Assembly: GCA_905250125.1 (NCBI GenBank)
Contig: CAJNOL010000064.1
Location: forward strand, 124,001 to 188,000
Source of the DNA: Rotaria sordida
Taxonomy: Eukaryota > Rotifera > Eurotatoria > Philodinida > Philodinidae
Reading direction: 5' to 3'
DNA: 64,000 nucleotides
The notes beneath the pieces are model-generated. The model searched no databases and was not told the origin of the DNA. It saw only the letters and a list, made by a program, of their open reading frames with translations. Each line of letters opens with the position of its first letter. Positions within the stretch are counted from its first letter, which is position 1. Below, in pieces: positions 33,107 through 45,224 of the stretch. The translations under genes were made by a program, and so were the position numbers.

Positions 33107-36100
33107 ATGAGTGATCAGGAACAACAATTAACAGAGACAACAGTATCTTCTGAAAATCCTATAAGTGTATCTGATAATCAAGATCAATCATGTGAAAATG
33201 AAAAACCCAAGGCAAATGAATCGACTTCTTCTGAACAAAGTTCAACACGTCGAATAACAATGCCACAAGATATTCGATATTCAACTGAAGAAAATGATCG
33301 TGAAAAATTAATGAAAAAATATAATAACTATCAAATATCGGATACAAATGCTTGCAATATACGATTTTTAACTGATAGTCGACAAAAAAAAAATTTATTC
33401 GGTCGACATGAAGGTATAAATTAACAAATAATAAAAACATCGAGATTTATTAAATTTCTTTTTTTTTTAGCAGAAGAAAATTCAACTTTACACTCACTTG
33501 CTAAAACATTCAATGTAAACATATTTGTAAGTATTTTTTATTTCGAATATTTATTTATCATTAATCTATATATTTTCTCAGCCTGGTTATCAACAAACAT
33601 CAAAACATTCATATAAAATTTTTGGTACAGAAAGTAATGTACGCAAATGTCTTATGGAAATAATGAATCGAATGTTTAAACGATCAAATCGATCGTCACA
33701 ACGTAATTATAATCAACAAGCAACACCTAATGTTGAAAAGCATCAGGAAACAGAAGTTTTATTAGGTAAATTTTCATGATTGAAAATTTTCAATATAGAT
33801 TTTAACAATGTTTCTCTTTTAGACAAAGAAGTTAATGATATATCTTCTCCTTCAACATCATCATTAGTAATTGCAACTAATCCAGATTCAGCCATAGTTG
33901 AAGAACAAAAATCAGATACACCAACAATATCGAATATTGAACAAACTCAAGAAACAGAAGTTTCAGTTGGTAAATTTTATTTATACAAAAAAAAAAATTT
34001 TAAAGTAACTGAAAAATTGTTGTTTTTTTAGAGAACGACAAATCTGGTGAGAAATCTCCTTCACATCCAACATCAATTAATCCAGATTCATCTATAACTG
34101 AAGAAAAGAAATCTATTGATCCTAATTTGCCAAATACGAATGAAGAAAAAAGTGATAGTATCGAACAAGAACAAATCAAATTTATACCACTTGAACGTAA
34201 ACCTCAATATACATTTATCATGCTTATTTCCAGTCAAGGACAAGAAGTACTTAAAAGTAAATGTTAAAATTAAGTCTTGTTTTTTTTTTCTTCAATTGTT
34301 GGAAATTTAATTTTTTATTAGAAAATTGGAACTTTTTTGCGGGATCATTACAACAACGTTTGAATGTCATCGTTATGAATGTAAGATACATAGAAATTGA
34401 TGAAAGTTCTAGACAGAATACGCTTGAATGTTAGCTGTTCTTTTGATAATTTTCGATGTTCGCATGGGTAGCGTCAGATCAATTTTTTAAAGAGAAGTTA
34501 TAAAGTTTTGAATAGGTTTATTGTGTCTCCCCTAATTCTATAGTGCACATTTCAGTAGTAAAACTTTTGTCATTTGATTGTAATTTTTTTAAAAGCCTGA
34601 TATATGAAAATTCAAGTATTTCATCTTTTGACAGCCCATTACAAAACTTCAAAATAGTGTAATACTTTTTTAATGCAAAAACAAGATTTACTTAAAACAA
34701 TTTAGGAAAAATTCAAATTTTTCTTTTTGCCATTATCTTCTGTTCATTGACTATTGTGTTCTCGTGTCTAAAATTTGAACAATTATTCTTTTCTAGAAAA
34801 AATTTTAGACCTTACAATAAGCTGGAACGATAGAGATGTTGTTCTTCATATTGTTAAACTACTTAATGTTCGCAGCGAGTTGATTCCCTTTCTGATTACA
34901 AAGTAATAGATAAGTTTTTTTTTTTGTCAGACATTTTGATTATAAATTTAAAAAAAACTAAACTGTAAATTTTGTTAAAAAGAAAACAAAAACATAGTAT
35001 GGATACCGCCGAGTTGTAAGCTCACTTTTTTTAGTAACTTATTAAGTATCATAGAGTCAGTCTTAGAGAGATAGGAGCTGATTTATGATTATACTATCGA
35101 TCTTGATCCAGTGATAAACTTTGAAGATTGTTTATTATAACAGGAGAGAGTTCAAAATAATCACATATCAAATACGTATGACGGGAAGTGTATTCATCGG
35201 GACACATGAACTATACAGTCGTATTACCTATTGCTTCCTCAAATTGTGGGTAAGCAAAGCAATTGCTACCAGAGATGTCCACCGCGTCCGAAAACCTGCC
35301 GCTGCCGCACCGCGATGACTTATAAAAAAAACTGCCGTGATGAACTGTAAAATAAACTTGCTGCTGCCGCGATGATTTTCAAAAATATGTTTCAAATTTC
35401 ACTGCTGCAACTGTATTGAACCAGAAATATTGATACTAGTCCATCAGATTCATTGAGCTTGAGGATGTTTCATTTGTAAATATTGAAATTCTATCAAATT
35501 CATGCAGTTTTTTAATGTCCTCGAAAAAACTGCTGCCGCTGCCGCAATGGCTTTTTAGAAAAACTGCTGCTACCGCGCCACTATGGACATCTCTTATTTC
35601 TACCCTTTGTAGTGCTGATGCGCTGCCTATAGATATTTATAGGATCAATTTAAAGACTCTCGTGCTGTTCATAATTAATCAATATTCTATATTATATTGA
35701 GTTTGCTAATAATAGAATTTTTGTCACGATCATTATTAATGTTTTCTTTGACTTATAGCCTGTTAAATTATCTAAATTTGGTGATAAACAAATTCAAAGT
35801 GAACTTCCAATAACCGGTGAATTGATTGAAAATTTAACTGATGCTTGTCTACAAATTGCTGCTTTTATTAATGATGTTCTCGGTGTACCGATTCAACCAT
35901 ATAAACGTAAAAAAAAATTTTCTTCAAATGAAAAATGATATAATTAAACGTAATTTTAGATGATGATGAATCAGTTAATAATGAAAATAATCATTATCAA
36001 CGTCACAAAAATGATAATCATACTTATCGTTCATCACCTTCTCATTATCAAGGACAATCATCATTTAATAATTATCATGGACGAACATTTTTCAATCGTA

Positions 36101-38039
36101 ATCGTAATGATGTCTATGAACAAGTTATTCTTATACGACATGATTGTGTTTCACGTATTGTTGGTAATTTATTTGATTCATAAAAAAAAAAAAGAAAAGA
36201 AATTTTCTAATAATTATATTTTTCATATATCAGGTATACGAGCTTCTAATTTAAAACGTATTCAAACAAAATGTCATTTACGTGATATGATTGTTGGTCG
36301 ACAAGCGAATGAAAATGGTTATGTTGAATGTATATTATCGGCTTATCAAACGCGAAATATTAATTTTGCTATTGATACAATACGTAGTTTCTTACGAAAT
36401 GAAGATGATAGTGCTGTACTTGTACCTGAATCCAAACATGGTGATACTTCATTTCAAGATTCACCACATTTACATGAATTAGCTCCTCCTAATATTGAAC
36501 ATTCCTCAACAACATCATCTGAATTATGTCAATCAAATAAAGAAACAGGTATTAATATTTTTTAGAAAAAAAATGAATCAGTTTTTCATTTTTGCGAAAC
36601 ACGATCTAAAAGGAGAGCTGAAGGTTAGAGTTAAAACTTTTGAACCTTCCTTTTCCGCAGACGGTGACACACATTGTTGATATACGACCAAAGACCATAG
36701 AGAATTACATGAATTTTGGTCCGAGCTTAAATTCCTCTAATTAACTCCCCTAAAAGCGGGTATATGCTGTAGTGCTTAGAGGTATGCGTTTTCAATAAAA
36801 CATAGTGCTGAGCACTCTGCTTTGATCCTGTTAGAAAGGTGTAGCCTTTTGAGATAACTATTACTTGTATACAATAAGTGCCAACTTAAAGAAGCTCTGT
36901 GTTCTAAATGAACGACCAAGTGATGCTCTTCTAACCCATCTTTGACTAATTAATGTTTCTTCATAAATGTTGCCAATTTTTTCACACCGCCTTGCTGAAT
37001 GGAACTCTATAAACTGTAGTTTGATTTAAATGCTTGCTACTAATAAGTACTTTTTGATGAGAATGAATACTGCAAAGCATTATGCAGTGTACTAAATATT
37101 CATAGAAATGAGGATTAATGAGAGGAATTTTAGCCCGATCCGAAATTCCGATCTCTCACCGTATACCAATAACATCTTGCTATACTATATGAACTATTTC
37201 TCTATTGCATTTTGAGAGGATCAAAGGATGAAGAAATGTATTGTTAAATAGATAGAATAAAACAATCATCATGTGATTAGCAACAGTAGCTACATTGTCT
37301 TGCACATTTTAAATTTGCAAAGATTGTGCTAAGAATTTTTTATAATTTTTTTAAGGTTTTATGACAAAATCTTTAAATCTTGGAAATAATAATCCGTATC
37401 CTCAACCATCATATAATTTTCAAAATACACCATCATTTGATTTTACTCATCAAGCAACATCAGCATCACGTAAAACAGATAAACGTCGAGGGGAATTACA
37501 TGATCATAATAAAACACCAAATGAATCTCAAAATCAACAATACGATAATTTATCATCATCAAATTATTTATCAAATTCACCAAGACATAAATCAAAACGA
37601 TCATGTCCTGAAACAAAAGAAATTGATTGTATAACTGATGACGGATTTTGGATACAAAAACAATATTATAATGCCTTAGATGATACATCAAAACAATTAT
37701 TTGATACATTAATTGATAAATTAGAAAAAATTCGTGTTGTTACAGAAGAAAATGCTGCAAGAAAACAACAACGTCTTGTTGGAAGAAATAGATCAAATAA
37801 AACACGAATTCATTCATCGTCGATTTCATATTCAAATGATGATAATAATAATCATAATGAAAAAGATTTAACTATAAAATCAACACAATTGGAAAATAAT
37901 ATTAAAGTTAATTGATTTATTTATGAAATTTTTTTTTTTAGTTTTTTTTTTATTCTTCTAGGTTGATCAATCGACTGATGTCAATGAAGAGAAAGAAAAT
38001 AACCAAGAAACAACAACAGTTATCATTAATCAAGATTAA
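33107..38039 (+). CDS. KH-domain RNA-binding protein
   Basis: Eleven exons: 33107-33413, 33471-33526, 33582-33765, 33823-33969, 34032-34256, 34322-34380, 35759-35906, 35960-36163, 36234-36548, 37356-37906 and 37962-38039. They total 2274 bp and 757 residues, all in phase with GT-AG introns. The clearest domain is a KH fold around residues 425-500: VILIRHDCVSRIVGIRASNL, then KRIQTKCHLRDMIVGR and a final helix INFAIDTIRSFL. Two weaker KH-like segments lie at about 103-165 (LAKTFNVNIF ... KIFGTESNVRKCLMEIMNRM) and about 290-375 (LQQRLNVIVMNPVKL). Linkers are Ser/Asn/Glu-rich and probably disordered, and the C-terminus has a helical stretch (LFDTLIDKLEKIRVVTEENA). The GXXG loop is changed to GIRA, so binding may be altered. 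The exact family was not recognised. Confidence 0.75.
33464..33474 (+). other. NAGNAG tandem splice acceptor
   Basis: Intron 1 of the KH-domain gene ends ttttagcag. Either AG leaves the reading frame intact, adding or omitting one codon (residue Ala or none before Glu-Glu-Asn). Such tandem acceptors commonly give two mRNA forms. Confidence 0.6.
35271..35596. mobile_element. hAT-type MITE with CTGCCG-rich interior
   Basis: The left end agagatgtccaccgcg and the right end tggacatctctta form an 11-bp terminal inverted repeat. Likely 8-bp target copies are ttgctacc (35263-35270) and tttctacc (35597-35604), seven of eight identical. The interior has four clusters of ctgccgctgccg or ctgctgccgcgatg, unusual for this AT-rich DNA. 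It lies within intron 6 of the KH-domain gene. Confidence 0.65.
36711..37148. mobile_element. MITE with ~37-bp imperfect inverted ends
   Basis: The left end gaattttggtccgagctt, with aaattcctctaattaa, pairs with the reverse complement of the right end, gaatttcggatcgggct with aaaattcctctcattaa. About three quarters of the bases match over 37 bp. No open frame of note and no certain target duplication. It occupies more than half of intron 9 of the KH-domain gene. Confidence 0.6.
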
Positions 38040-39622
38040 ATCTTATTGATTGTCAGATATAGACTGAATCTTTTTTTTTTCTCTTTCTCTCTCTAGGCTT
38101 CTAAACTCATCTTGTTGTGTATTTGTTCAATACCTCTTCTCTTACGATATGATATTAGTATAAAAAAAATTTTTTTTTTTTTGAATAAGACAAACCGGTG
38201 AATAGATATGAATATAGAGTGATTATTTTCAGGAAAGAAATATTTCTTTTTTTATTCTAATCTCTCTTCTTTGAACTATTAAACGAGAAAGATGATTATA
38301 TGTTCTTTTCTTTTTTTTTCTTTTGTCTACTACATGTTAATATATATAATTTTTTTTTCCTATGAAAGAAGAGGTTATTCGATGAAAACTAATGTGTTTA
38401 TGAAGAACAAATTATTATAATATTGTTTATATAGAAAATCAAGATGAAGATATCGTTAACGTCTAATGATTGTTCGAAATATGTGATTGATAAAGAATTT
38501 GAAAGAATCTGCAGAAAAAAATATATAATGTGATTGAAATCGGTCGAAGAGATTTTCAGAGTTTAGAATATGCATAGATTGTAATTTGGATTATAATAGT
38601 GAAATAATTTCTTTCATTTTTGCGTTATTAATTTACGACAAATTCAAAATGATTATAATTACGAGAATTCAAATTTTATGATCTAAATTTGATTAAATTC
38701 AGATTGAAGATATTGACATTCATATTATACCAGATACGAAAATAAATTTTTCTTGTCTTTAAATTTATTTTTCTGCAAAATGCAAGACAAATAAAAAAAA
38801 TTGTAATTACCAAGATATTGTCGGTATTTTATATAGGACTATCAATTTGAATTATTGGTAAATAACCAATAACCAAAAGACTCCTGTTTTTTGATTGTAC
38901 ATATCATACTATGATATTAGTTTGTTAAATTTTTTTATTTTTGTTTTTTGTATTGTTCTCAAAACTTTATTTTTAATCTCAAACGATAATTGAATACACT
39001 GATTAAAAGGTTTTTGTAATCATATATTGACAAGTAACGTTCATCGTCGAGCGATTCACTTAGCCCTAGACTGATAGAATACATGTACGGAAGGAATAGC
39101 ATAAAAAGCTACATTAAAAAAGTAATACGCAACATTGATAATATGACCAGTATACCTTAGGCGACCAGAAAACTTAATTTGGAGAATTCTCACTCTAAGT
39201 AAAGATGATGCATTTACAAATTTAATTTTTTTTTATCGTTTTTGTTTTATTTTTTTTTTGCTTTTATGAATATAAATAGCGCCTAATAAGATTAGACAAC
39301 AATACGATTTTTTTATAATTATATTGGCGCTATTTGTACGTACAAAAATATGAATTATATTATTCATAAAATTTGAGTTTTATTAATCAATATTTTATGC
39401 TTAAATTCACGCATTAATTCTAAACTATTAATAAATTAGATATTCATTGATACAACATTGCACAATCAATCTTACAATAATGAATAATTTAAACGATTTC
39501 TTTAAATCCATACTGCTCATTTGGTCTGACTCTCACTAATTAAATGCTTGTGTAAGTAAGCCGTTTTACATCACTACCCAAATTATAGTTATTCCATTGA
39601 CATTTTACCCATGATTATTATG
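38040..39622. other. 3' flank of KH gene; no further gene seen
   Basis: Long T and A runs and aataaa-like sequences follow the stop codon. No exon or RNA signal was found. Confidence 0.4.
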
Positions 39623-39955
39623 GGTTCATTTACATCAGTCTTTAGATGGTCATTTGTACCATAGTTACCGGAATAGTTGTTTGTACCATGATTGCTATAT
39701 GGTCACTTGTGCCATAGTTATGTGGTCGTTTCTACCAAAAAAATGACCGTTTGTGCCATAGTTACATGCTCATTTGTACCATAGTTACCTAGTTAATTTT
39801 AGTAAAAAAGTGGCCGTTTGTGCCAAAAAAATGGTCACTTGTGCCAAAAAAATGGCCATTTGTGGCACGAAAATGGTCACTTGTGCCAAAAAAGTGGTCG
39901 TTTATGCCATAAAAATGGTCACGTGTGCCAAAAAAATGGCCATTTTGACTGCGTT
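39623..39955. repeat. 21-bp minisatellite, gtgccaaaaaaatggtcactt
   Basis: At the right (39805-39955) about seven well-kept copies of a 21-bp unit (ttgtgccaaaaaaatggtca) follow one another. To the left the copies become longer and more diverged (tttgtaccatagttac). The frame reading CAKKM repeats on the plus strand is the 7-codon translation of this unit, not a gene. Confidence 0.85.
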
Positions 39956-40191
39956 ACCGACAGACAGACGGACAGACACAGGTGAATTTCGGTTTCTAGA
40001 CGCTAGCCTTTCAGTCTTGGGAATAGAAAGAAAATCTTATTTTATTGGCTTTGCGCGCCATTCGAAATATATATTTATTTTTATTTTAACGATCACATAG
40101 TTACCATATGGTAACCATACGTGTTACAGACAGACAGACAGACACAGGCGAATTTCCGTTTCTAGACCCTATACTTTCAGTCTAGGGAATA
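39953..40191. repeat. Direct duplication of a ~70-bp gacagacaga block
   Basis: Bases 39953-40024 and 40123-40191 share gttac(c/a)gacagacagac, cacagg(t/c)gaatttc, and tttctagac with ctttcagtct(t/a)ggga. The copies are about 85% alike by eye and 170 bp apart. The first lies directly against the 21-bp minisatellite. Confidence 0.75.
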
Positions 40192-41703
40192 TATATTGAA
40201 GAACTAAATTTCTATGAATAAATTTGCGATTATAAAGCATAGTAGATTATGTTTTAATGATTTTATGCTCTTAGTTTGATCATTTCAAACGGAAAAACTT
40301 GAAATTGAATACGTTACTTCCATTTTCTATAAGATATGTTCTAATTTTTTACTTAGCTAAATTAATCGAATGGGAAATTGCATAGAATAATGTGTATAGG
40401 AACTAAAATAAGAAATGGAAATGCCTGGTGTATCCAGCTTCATTTTGATTCATTCATGTCTCATTCGATGGAGTACATTGAGGTAAGAAAAACCTTAAAA
40501 GAGATTGAGCTCATGACGTATTAATGAAAAGTGATGACCGTTTTACTGAAATTTTTACTAAAAGCCAGGCATTCCCAAAAACCGAAATGAGAACTTTTGA
40601 CTGAAAATTTAGCTTAGAGACGGGTTGAATAGCTATTAGATAGTCCTGAAAGTTTCAACGAAAACGAACATATTTTTCTCAGGATATTCAATTTCCAAAA
40701 AGGAAACAGCCATTTATCGTAGGAGGACGCAATAATCAACTCTACTTGAAAATTAATTATCTCGAGAAAAACATGTTTATTTTCGTTAAAAATTGTAGGG
40801 CTATCATTTTATGACTATCAAACAGAGCTGCCACCTCTTCTGCTTTTTTTGATACAACGTTATTTATCATTTCAATCGACATTTTTCACCTGAAACACCT
40901 TCGTTTCCATAATTATTAAAAAAAGCCGTATCAAAAACTACTGATATTTTTGTGCTATTCTAATTCTTTCTATTTGATACAGATGATTTCTATTTTCTAT
41001 TGACTACAAACAACTACCAGCCTATATATTTGGCTTCAAATCAATTCTTTACCTTTGGTTTTCTATCGTATTTTAATTACTCATGTAATTCATATACATC
41101 AACATATACATTCTTTCGTTTGTTTACTCAATGAACATGAATATTTAATATGATTAGTGAAAGGAAAGGAACAGAAAAAAAACAGCCCTAGATGATAATG
41201 ACAGCTCGACTAGCGAAGAAGGTATTCACAAAGCAGTGGTAGTTGCTGAAGTAATAATTATGTCATCAGGAGTTAACTAGAAAACAGAAATTGAATAGAG
41301 TTATCTTCAACAGAGAATGGTTCAAAGTCGTCGAATGTTAATGATCTTTAAAAGAATATAAATTTGATCTGTCTCAGCTAACATTTATCGTTCGTCATCA
41401 ACAGTTTTCCGAACATTGCTAATAAAAAGCCAATATTGATAATCCTATGAACAATAAGAAACAAAAAAATTTTAAATGCTAGGATTTAATCAACGATTAT
41501 TTTGAATTTCTCCTTATCATATACTGTAATGGATAAATATTTGTTAGTTAAAAAAGATTTGTCGAAAGCTCTTAAATCAGATGAAGAATACTCTTTAAAA
41601 AAGAAGAAAACGTGTTCAATTAATCTGTCTATTTGTTAATTAGTTGTGTTTTGTGATGCCATACACAGCGAGTGGTTAGTATACTGAAACTAAAATTTAA
41701 AAT
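40192..41703. other. No gene seen
   Basis: AT-rich intergenic DNA without recognisable exons or element ends. Confidence 0.4.
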
Positions 41704-42330
41704 TAATGGGTAGCTCGTAATAAAAGAAGGTCTCAATATTTTGTTAACATCTTCAGCATTATCTTATCGTTCACACTTTATTTTTTTTATCGAAAGATTC
41801 ACCGTCTGATTCTGCAGAAATTGGTATATTTCGCTGTAAAAAAACGCTTATCTCTCTTTCAACATCATCATGATTTAAAACAAGCATTACACACAACTTT
41901 CAGTCTTCATTTTTTTCAATTTTTTTTCCAAAATCTCTAGTTTCTCAATTAACCCTGTTACTTTGGGTATAATTTGTTCGCCATTCAAGAGATAAATTGG
42001 TTCATTTCAATCAACGTACCAAAGGCAAATTATTTTATTTTTGGATAAAGAATATGGGCACGACCAATGATAATAAGACTAATCTAAGGACTGAATGTTT
42101 TCGAAAAAAATTGAAAAAAATACAGATTTTGAAAGTTGTGTGTAGTACTCTTTTTAAATCGTGCTGATGTCGAAAGAGAAAGAAATAAGTATTTTTACAA
42201 CGAAATATGCAATTTGTGCAGAAGCAAATAGTGAATCTTTTGATAAAAAAAAAAAAAGTGTGAGGGATAAGATAACGCTTAAGACGTTAACAAAATACTG
42301 AGACCCTCTTTTACTACGAGCTACCCGTTA
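41704..42330. mobile_element. Foldback element, ~240-bp inverted arms
   Basis: The left arm starts gggtagctcgtaataaaaga at 41708 and reads into ggtctcaatattttgttaac. The right arm ends with the complementary gttaacaaaatactgagacc, then cgagctaccc at 42326. Pairing continues inward for about 240 bp at roughly 80% identity, including acacacaactttca on the left and tgaaagttgtgtgta on the right. The unpaired centre is about 140 bp. No transposase is encoded; flanks are TA-rich and no target duplication could be fixed. Confidence 0.75.
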
Positions 42331-42967
42331 GTTTCATATCATAAACATACTTTCTGCTGTCTTTCTGTTTTTCGGACTTCAAAAGGTGGTAGGGCTGCTA
42401 TCAAATCTATTTATAGACAAAATTTCAGGTCAAAACTCTTAGTAAAATTTCCAGTACAGAGGCTGTAACTCTTCACCAGCATACGGTAAGCTCAAACCCT
42501 TTAAGATTTTTCATCAAATCAAGCAATTATACAGTGATCAGACATGATTTCAGAAGTCATCTTAGGATTTTTGTAACTGTCCAGTGTTAAAAATAGACCT
42601 ATCTTGATTTTTGTAGATCATTCCGACGCAACCATTAGTTTAATAGATTATGATAAAAAAATTTTCTTCGTATGTTCGGAAGAAGAAGTTAGTTGATTTT
42701 ACATTTCTCAGTTAGTATTCGTCAAAAAAAAAAGAAACAAATGTTTAAACCATTAATGAACTCGAAACTTTTTATTTAAGTTTGTCTAATTAAATGACAA
42801 ATTTTTCGATTCCATTTTCGACAATATAATTGATTCTAATTTTCTAAATTCGATAGTGAACGTTTAATTATAATGATATAGAATTCACATTAAAATAATA
42901 AGTTTTATTAACTTTTCTCAAAATACGAAATATATGTCTATACTTTTCATCTCTTAAGTGAAAAAAA
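42331..42967. other. No gene seen
   Basis: AT-rich spacer between the foldback element and the MULE. Confidence 0.4.
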
Positions 42968-44938
42968 GGAGTACGAGTCACTTTGCCGACACATCATTTT
43001 GCTGACACCACTTTGCCGACAAATCGTTTTGTCGATAAAAATTTAAAGTCAAAAAAATTAAAATTTGTTGGAAATAGTGCGTTAGAAAATTTTTCAAAGC
43101 TTAACTATTACTCGCTAGATAATTTACAATTTAATCATGGCTTCAAGTCAAAATAGTGAGAAGGCTTCAAGCAGTTATGCTGAAGTAATTAATTCTATAA
43201 AAGACAAGCCCAAAATGAACATTGACGGGTTTTTGCATATCAAAGAGAAAAATCGCGATGATTTGTATTATTGGATTTGCGAACGCAAAGGACAAAAGGA
43301 AATGAAATGTGTTGCAAGGACCACTACAATTTGTATTGTGGGTCAGCATAAGATTCGCAAATTTGATGCTAAGCAGCACAATCATGTTCCAGAAGCAAAC
43401 AAAGCGAAAGTTTTGAAAGCCAGCATTCAAATTAAAGAACTGGCTCAAATTAGCAACGATCAACCTGCACAAATCATTACTAATGTTATTGCTACAACAT
43501 CACATGAAATACAATCGTGTTTGCCACGAAAAGATGATTTAAGACAACAAATCAAAAGAGGAAAATGTGTTTGTAATGAAGAAGTTGAACCAAAAATTTT
43601 GGACGATTTTAAATTATCAGATCTATACTCTATTACACTCAGTGGAATGCATTTCGCAAAAGACATCACTGATGAAACTGAAAGAATTTTGCTTTTCACA
43701 ACAACTGAAAATATTAAATAATGGCAAGAAGCGAAATTTTGGATTATGGACGGAACATTCAAAACTGTTCCAACTTTGTTTCGGCAATTATGCAGTATTC
43801 ACGTGCCTGCTGGAGGAAATGTTAATCACTGAATTGTTTCATTGATTTACGCAGTAATGAGTGTGAAAAGCGAAGAACTATATCAAAGATTATTTCAGGA
43901 ACTAAATGGATTGGCAGAAGAAAATCAATTGGAATTAAAATCAGACTTTATATTAACTGATTTTGAAAAGGGTTCAATCAATCCAGTAAAATCAGAGTTT
44001 CCAAGTGCTCAAAGCAAAGACTGTCATTTTCATTTAGGTCAATCTGTATACAGACAAATTCAAGACGCAAGACTGACCAAAAAAGATGGAACTGACGAAA
44101 ACTTTAATCTTCTTGTAAGACATATTCTAGCTTTGGCTTTTTTAAGCTCTGAAGAAATTCCTGATGCTTTTGACGAAGTCAAGGCTTTACTACCATCTGA
44201 TGTTGAACCAATTATCTAATGGTTTGATTTGACAATAACTATCTGCGTGGAAGAATAAAAAGAACATTGAGAAATGGCACAATCCAAAGACACAACCTAT
44301 GATATCTACCAGACACGTGGTCTGTCTTTGATAATATGGAATTCACATTTCTAAGAACTCAAAACAAAGTGGAAGCCAGGCATAGACGCTGGGGAAACAT
44401 TAATTGCTCGATCTCATGTTGGGATTTCCAGTATGATTAAACAAATTGAAAAAGAACAAAATGAAGTTGACAGGGAAATTGAAAAATCGATGCGCGGAGA
44501 ACCAGCTTCAAAAAGCGCCAAGAAGACGAAAACAGAGAATCCAGACTTCAAAATGTTATTGCTGATCGCCATAATAGATCAACTATCGATTTTCTTCCGA
44601 GCATTGCCCATAATCTTTCATTGTAACTATTTGTAATTTATATTAAAACATTCCAAAAATCCCAAAAAAAGAAGAAAACTTTAAAAACCTCAAAAAATCA
44701 GAAAATTCTAAAAATCCCAAGAAAAAAGAAAATTTTGTGAAAAACAAAAAAAATTAGATTTTATGTCGTAATTATCTGTATTTGTTGTCCTTGTCTATGT
44801 AAATATCTGTCTATTGTCCACAGGATACTAGTTCATACACCTCAGGGTAGTGTACCCTGGAAACTACTGTATTTATTAGGTTAAGATATGGATAAATCTT
44901 GTCGGCTAAACAAGCTGTCGGCAAAGTGAACGCGACCC
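42968..44938 (+). mobile_element. Mutator-like (MULE) transposon, decayed
   Basis: The ends share tcactttgccgaca: the left starts ggagtacgagtcactttgcc, and the right in reverse complement starts gggtcgcgttcactttgccg. Additional copies of the ttgccgac motif lie inside the left end. A run gaaaaaaa flanks both sides (42960-42967 and 44939-44946), compatible with the 8-10 bp MULE target duplication, though A-rich sequence makes this weak. The element is 1971 bp and encodes a broken FLYWCH/MULE transposase. Confidence 0.8.
43137..44635 (+). pseudogene. FLYWCH zinc-finger / MULE transposase pseudogene
   Basis: The first open stretch (43137-43721) has a FLYWCH-type finger: LYYWICERKGQKEMKC, then cysteine and a His-x-His pair in DAKQHNHVPEA. 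Past a TAA at 43719-43721, the same frame continues into a MULE core, WIMDGTFKTVPTLFRQLCSI. An in-frame TGA (about 43830) follows, and then IYAVMSVKSEELYQRLFQEL and FILTDFEKGSINPVKSEFPS with CHFHLGQSVYRQIQD. A TAA at 44217-44219 ends this part. A later frame holds the basic C-terminal end (ARSHVGISSMIKQIEKEQNE). At least three disruptions make it non-functional. Introns do not explain the stops. MULE-FLYWCH elements are common in invertebrates. Confidence 0.85.
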
Positions 44939-45224
44939 GAAAAAAAAATCATATTTGTGAATGTAATAATAGGAAGAATGTTATTCTATTCTCAGTTTTT
45001 CGCTTTTTTTTCTCATTAACATTTTAAACCTTTATTTGTTTTACTTCTTTCAACGTATATTTGTTTGCTCAGAGTAGAATAAAAGAAACTGTCTGTCGTC
45101 AATCAGTGAGAAAAAAAAGAATAATTTTGCATTGGTTTGAATATACAACGGCTTGGAAGTTTTTTGTCACACTATCAAAACATATTGAACATAACTGTAC
45201 TAATTATAGATTCATTTTTACAAT

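Noticed and set aside
39774-40100. Plus-strand frame encoding CAKKM-type heptapeptide repeats, possible antimicrobial or neuropeptide repeat
   Set aside because: The heptapeptide is the direct translation of the 21-bp minisatellite. There is no signal peptide, no Gly-Arg processing site, and outer copies break the frame.
44821-44880. Separate gene between MULE transposase and its right end
   Set aside because: Too short, no domain, and inside the transposon boundaries.
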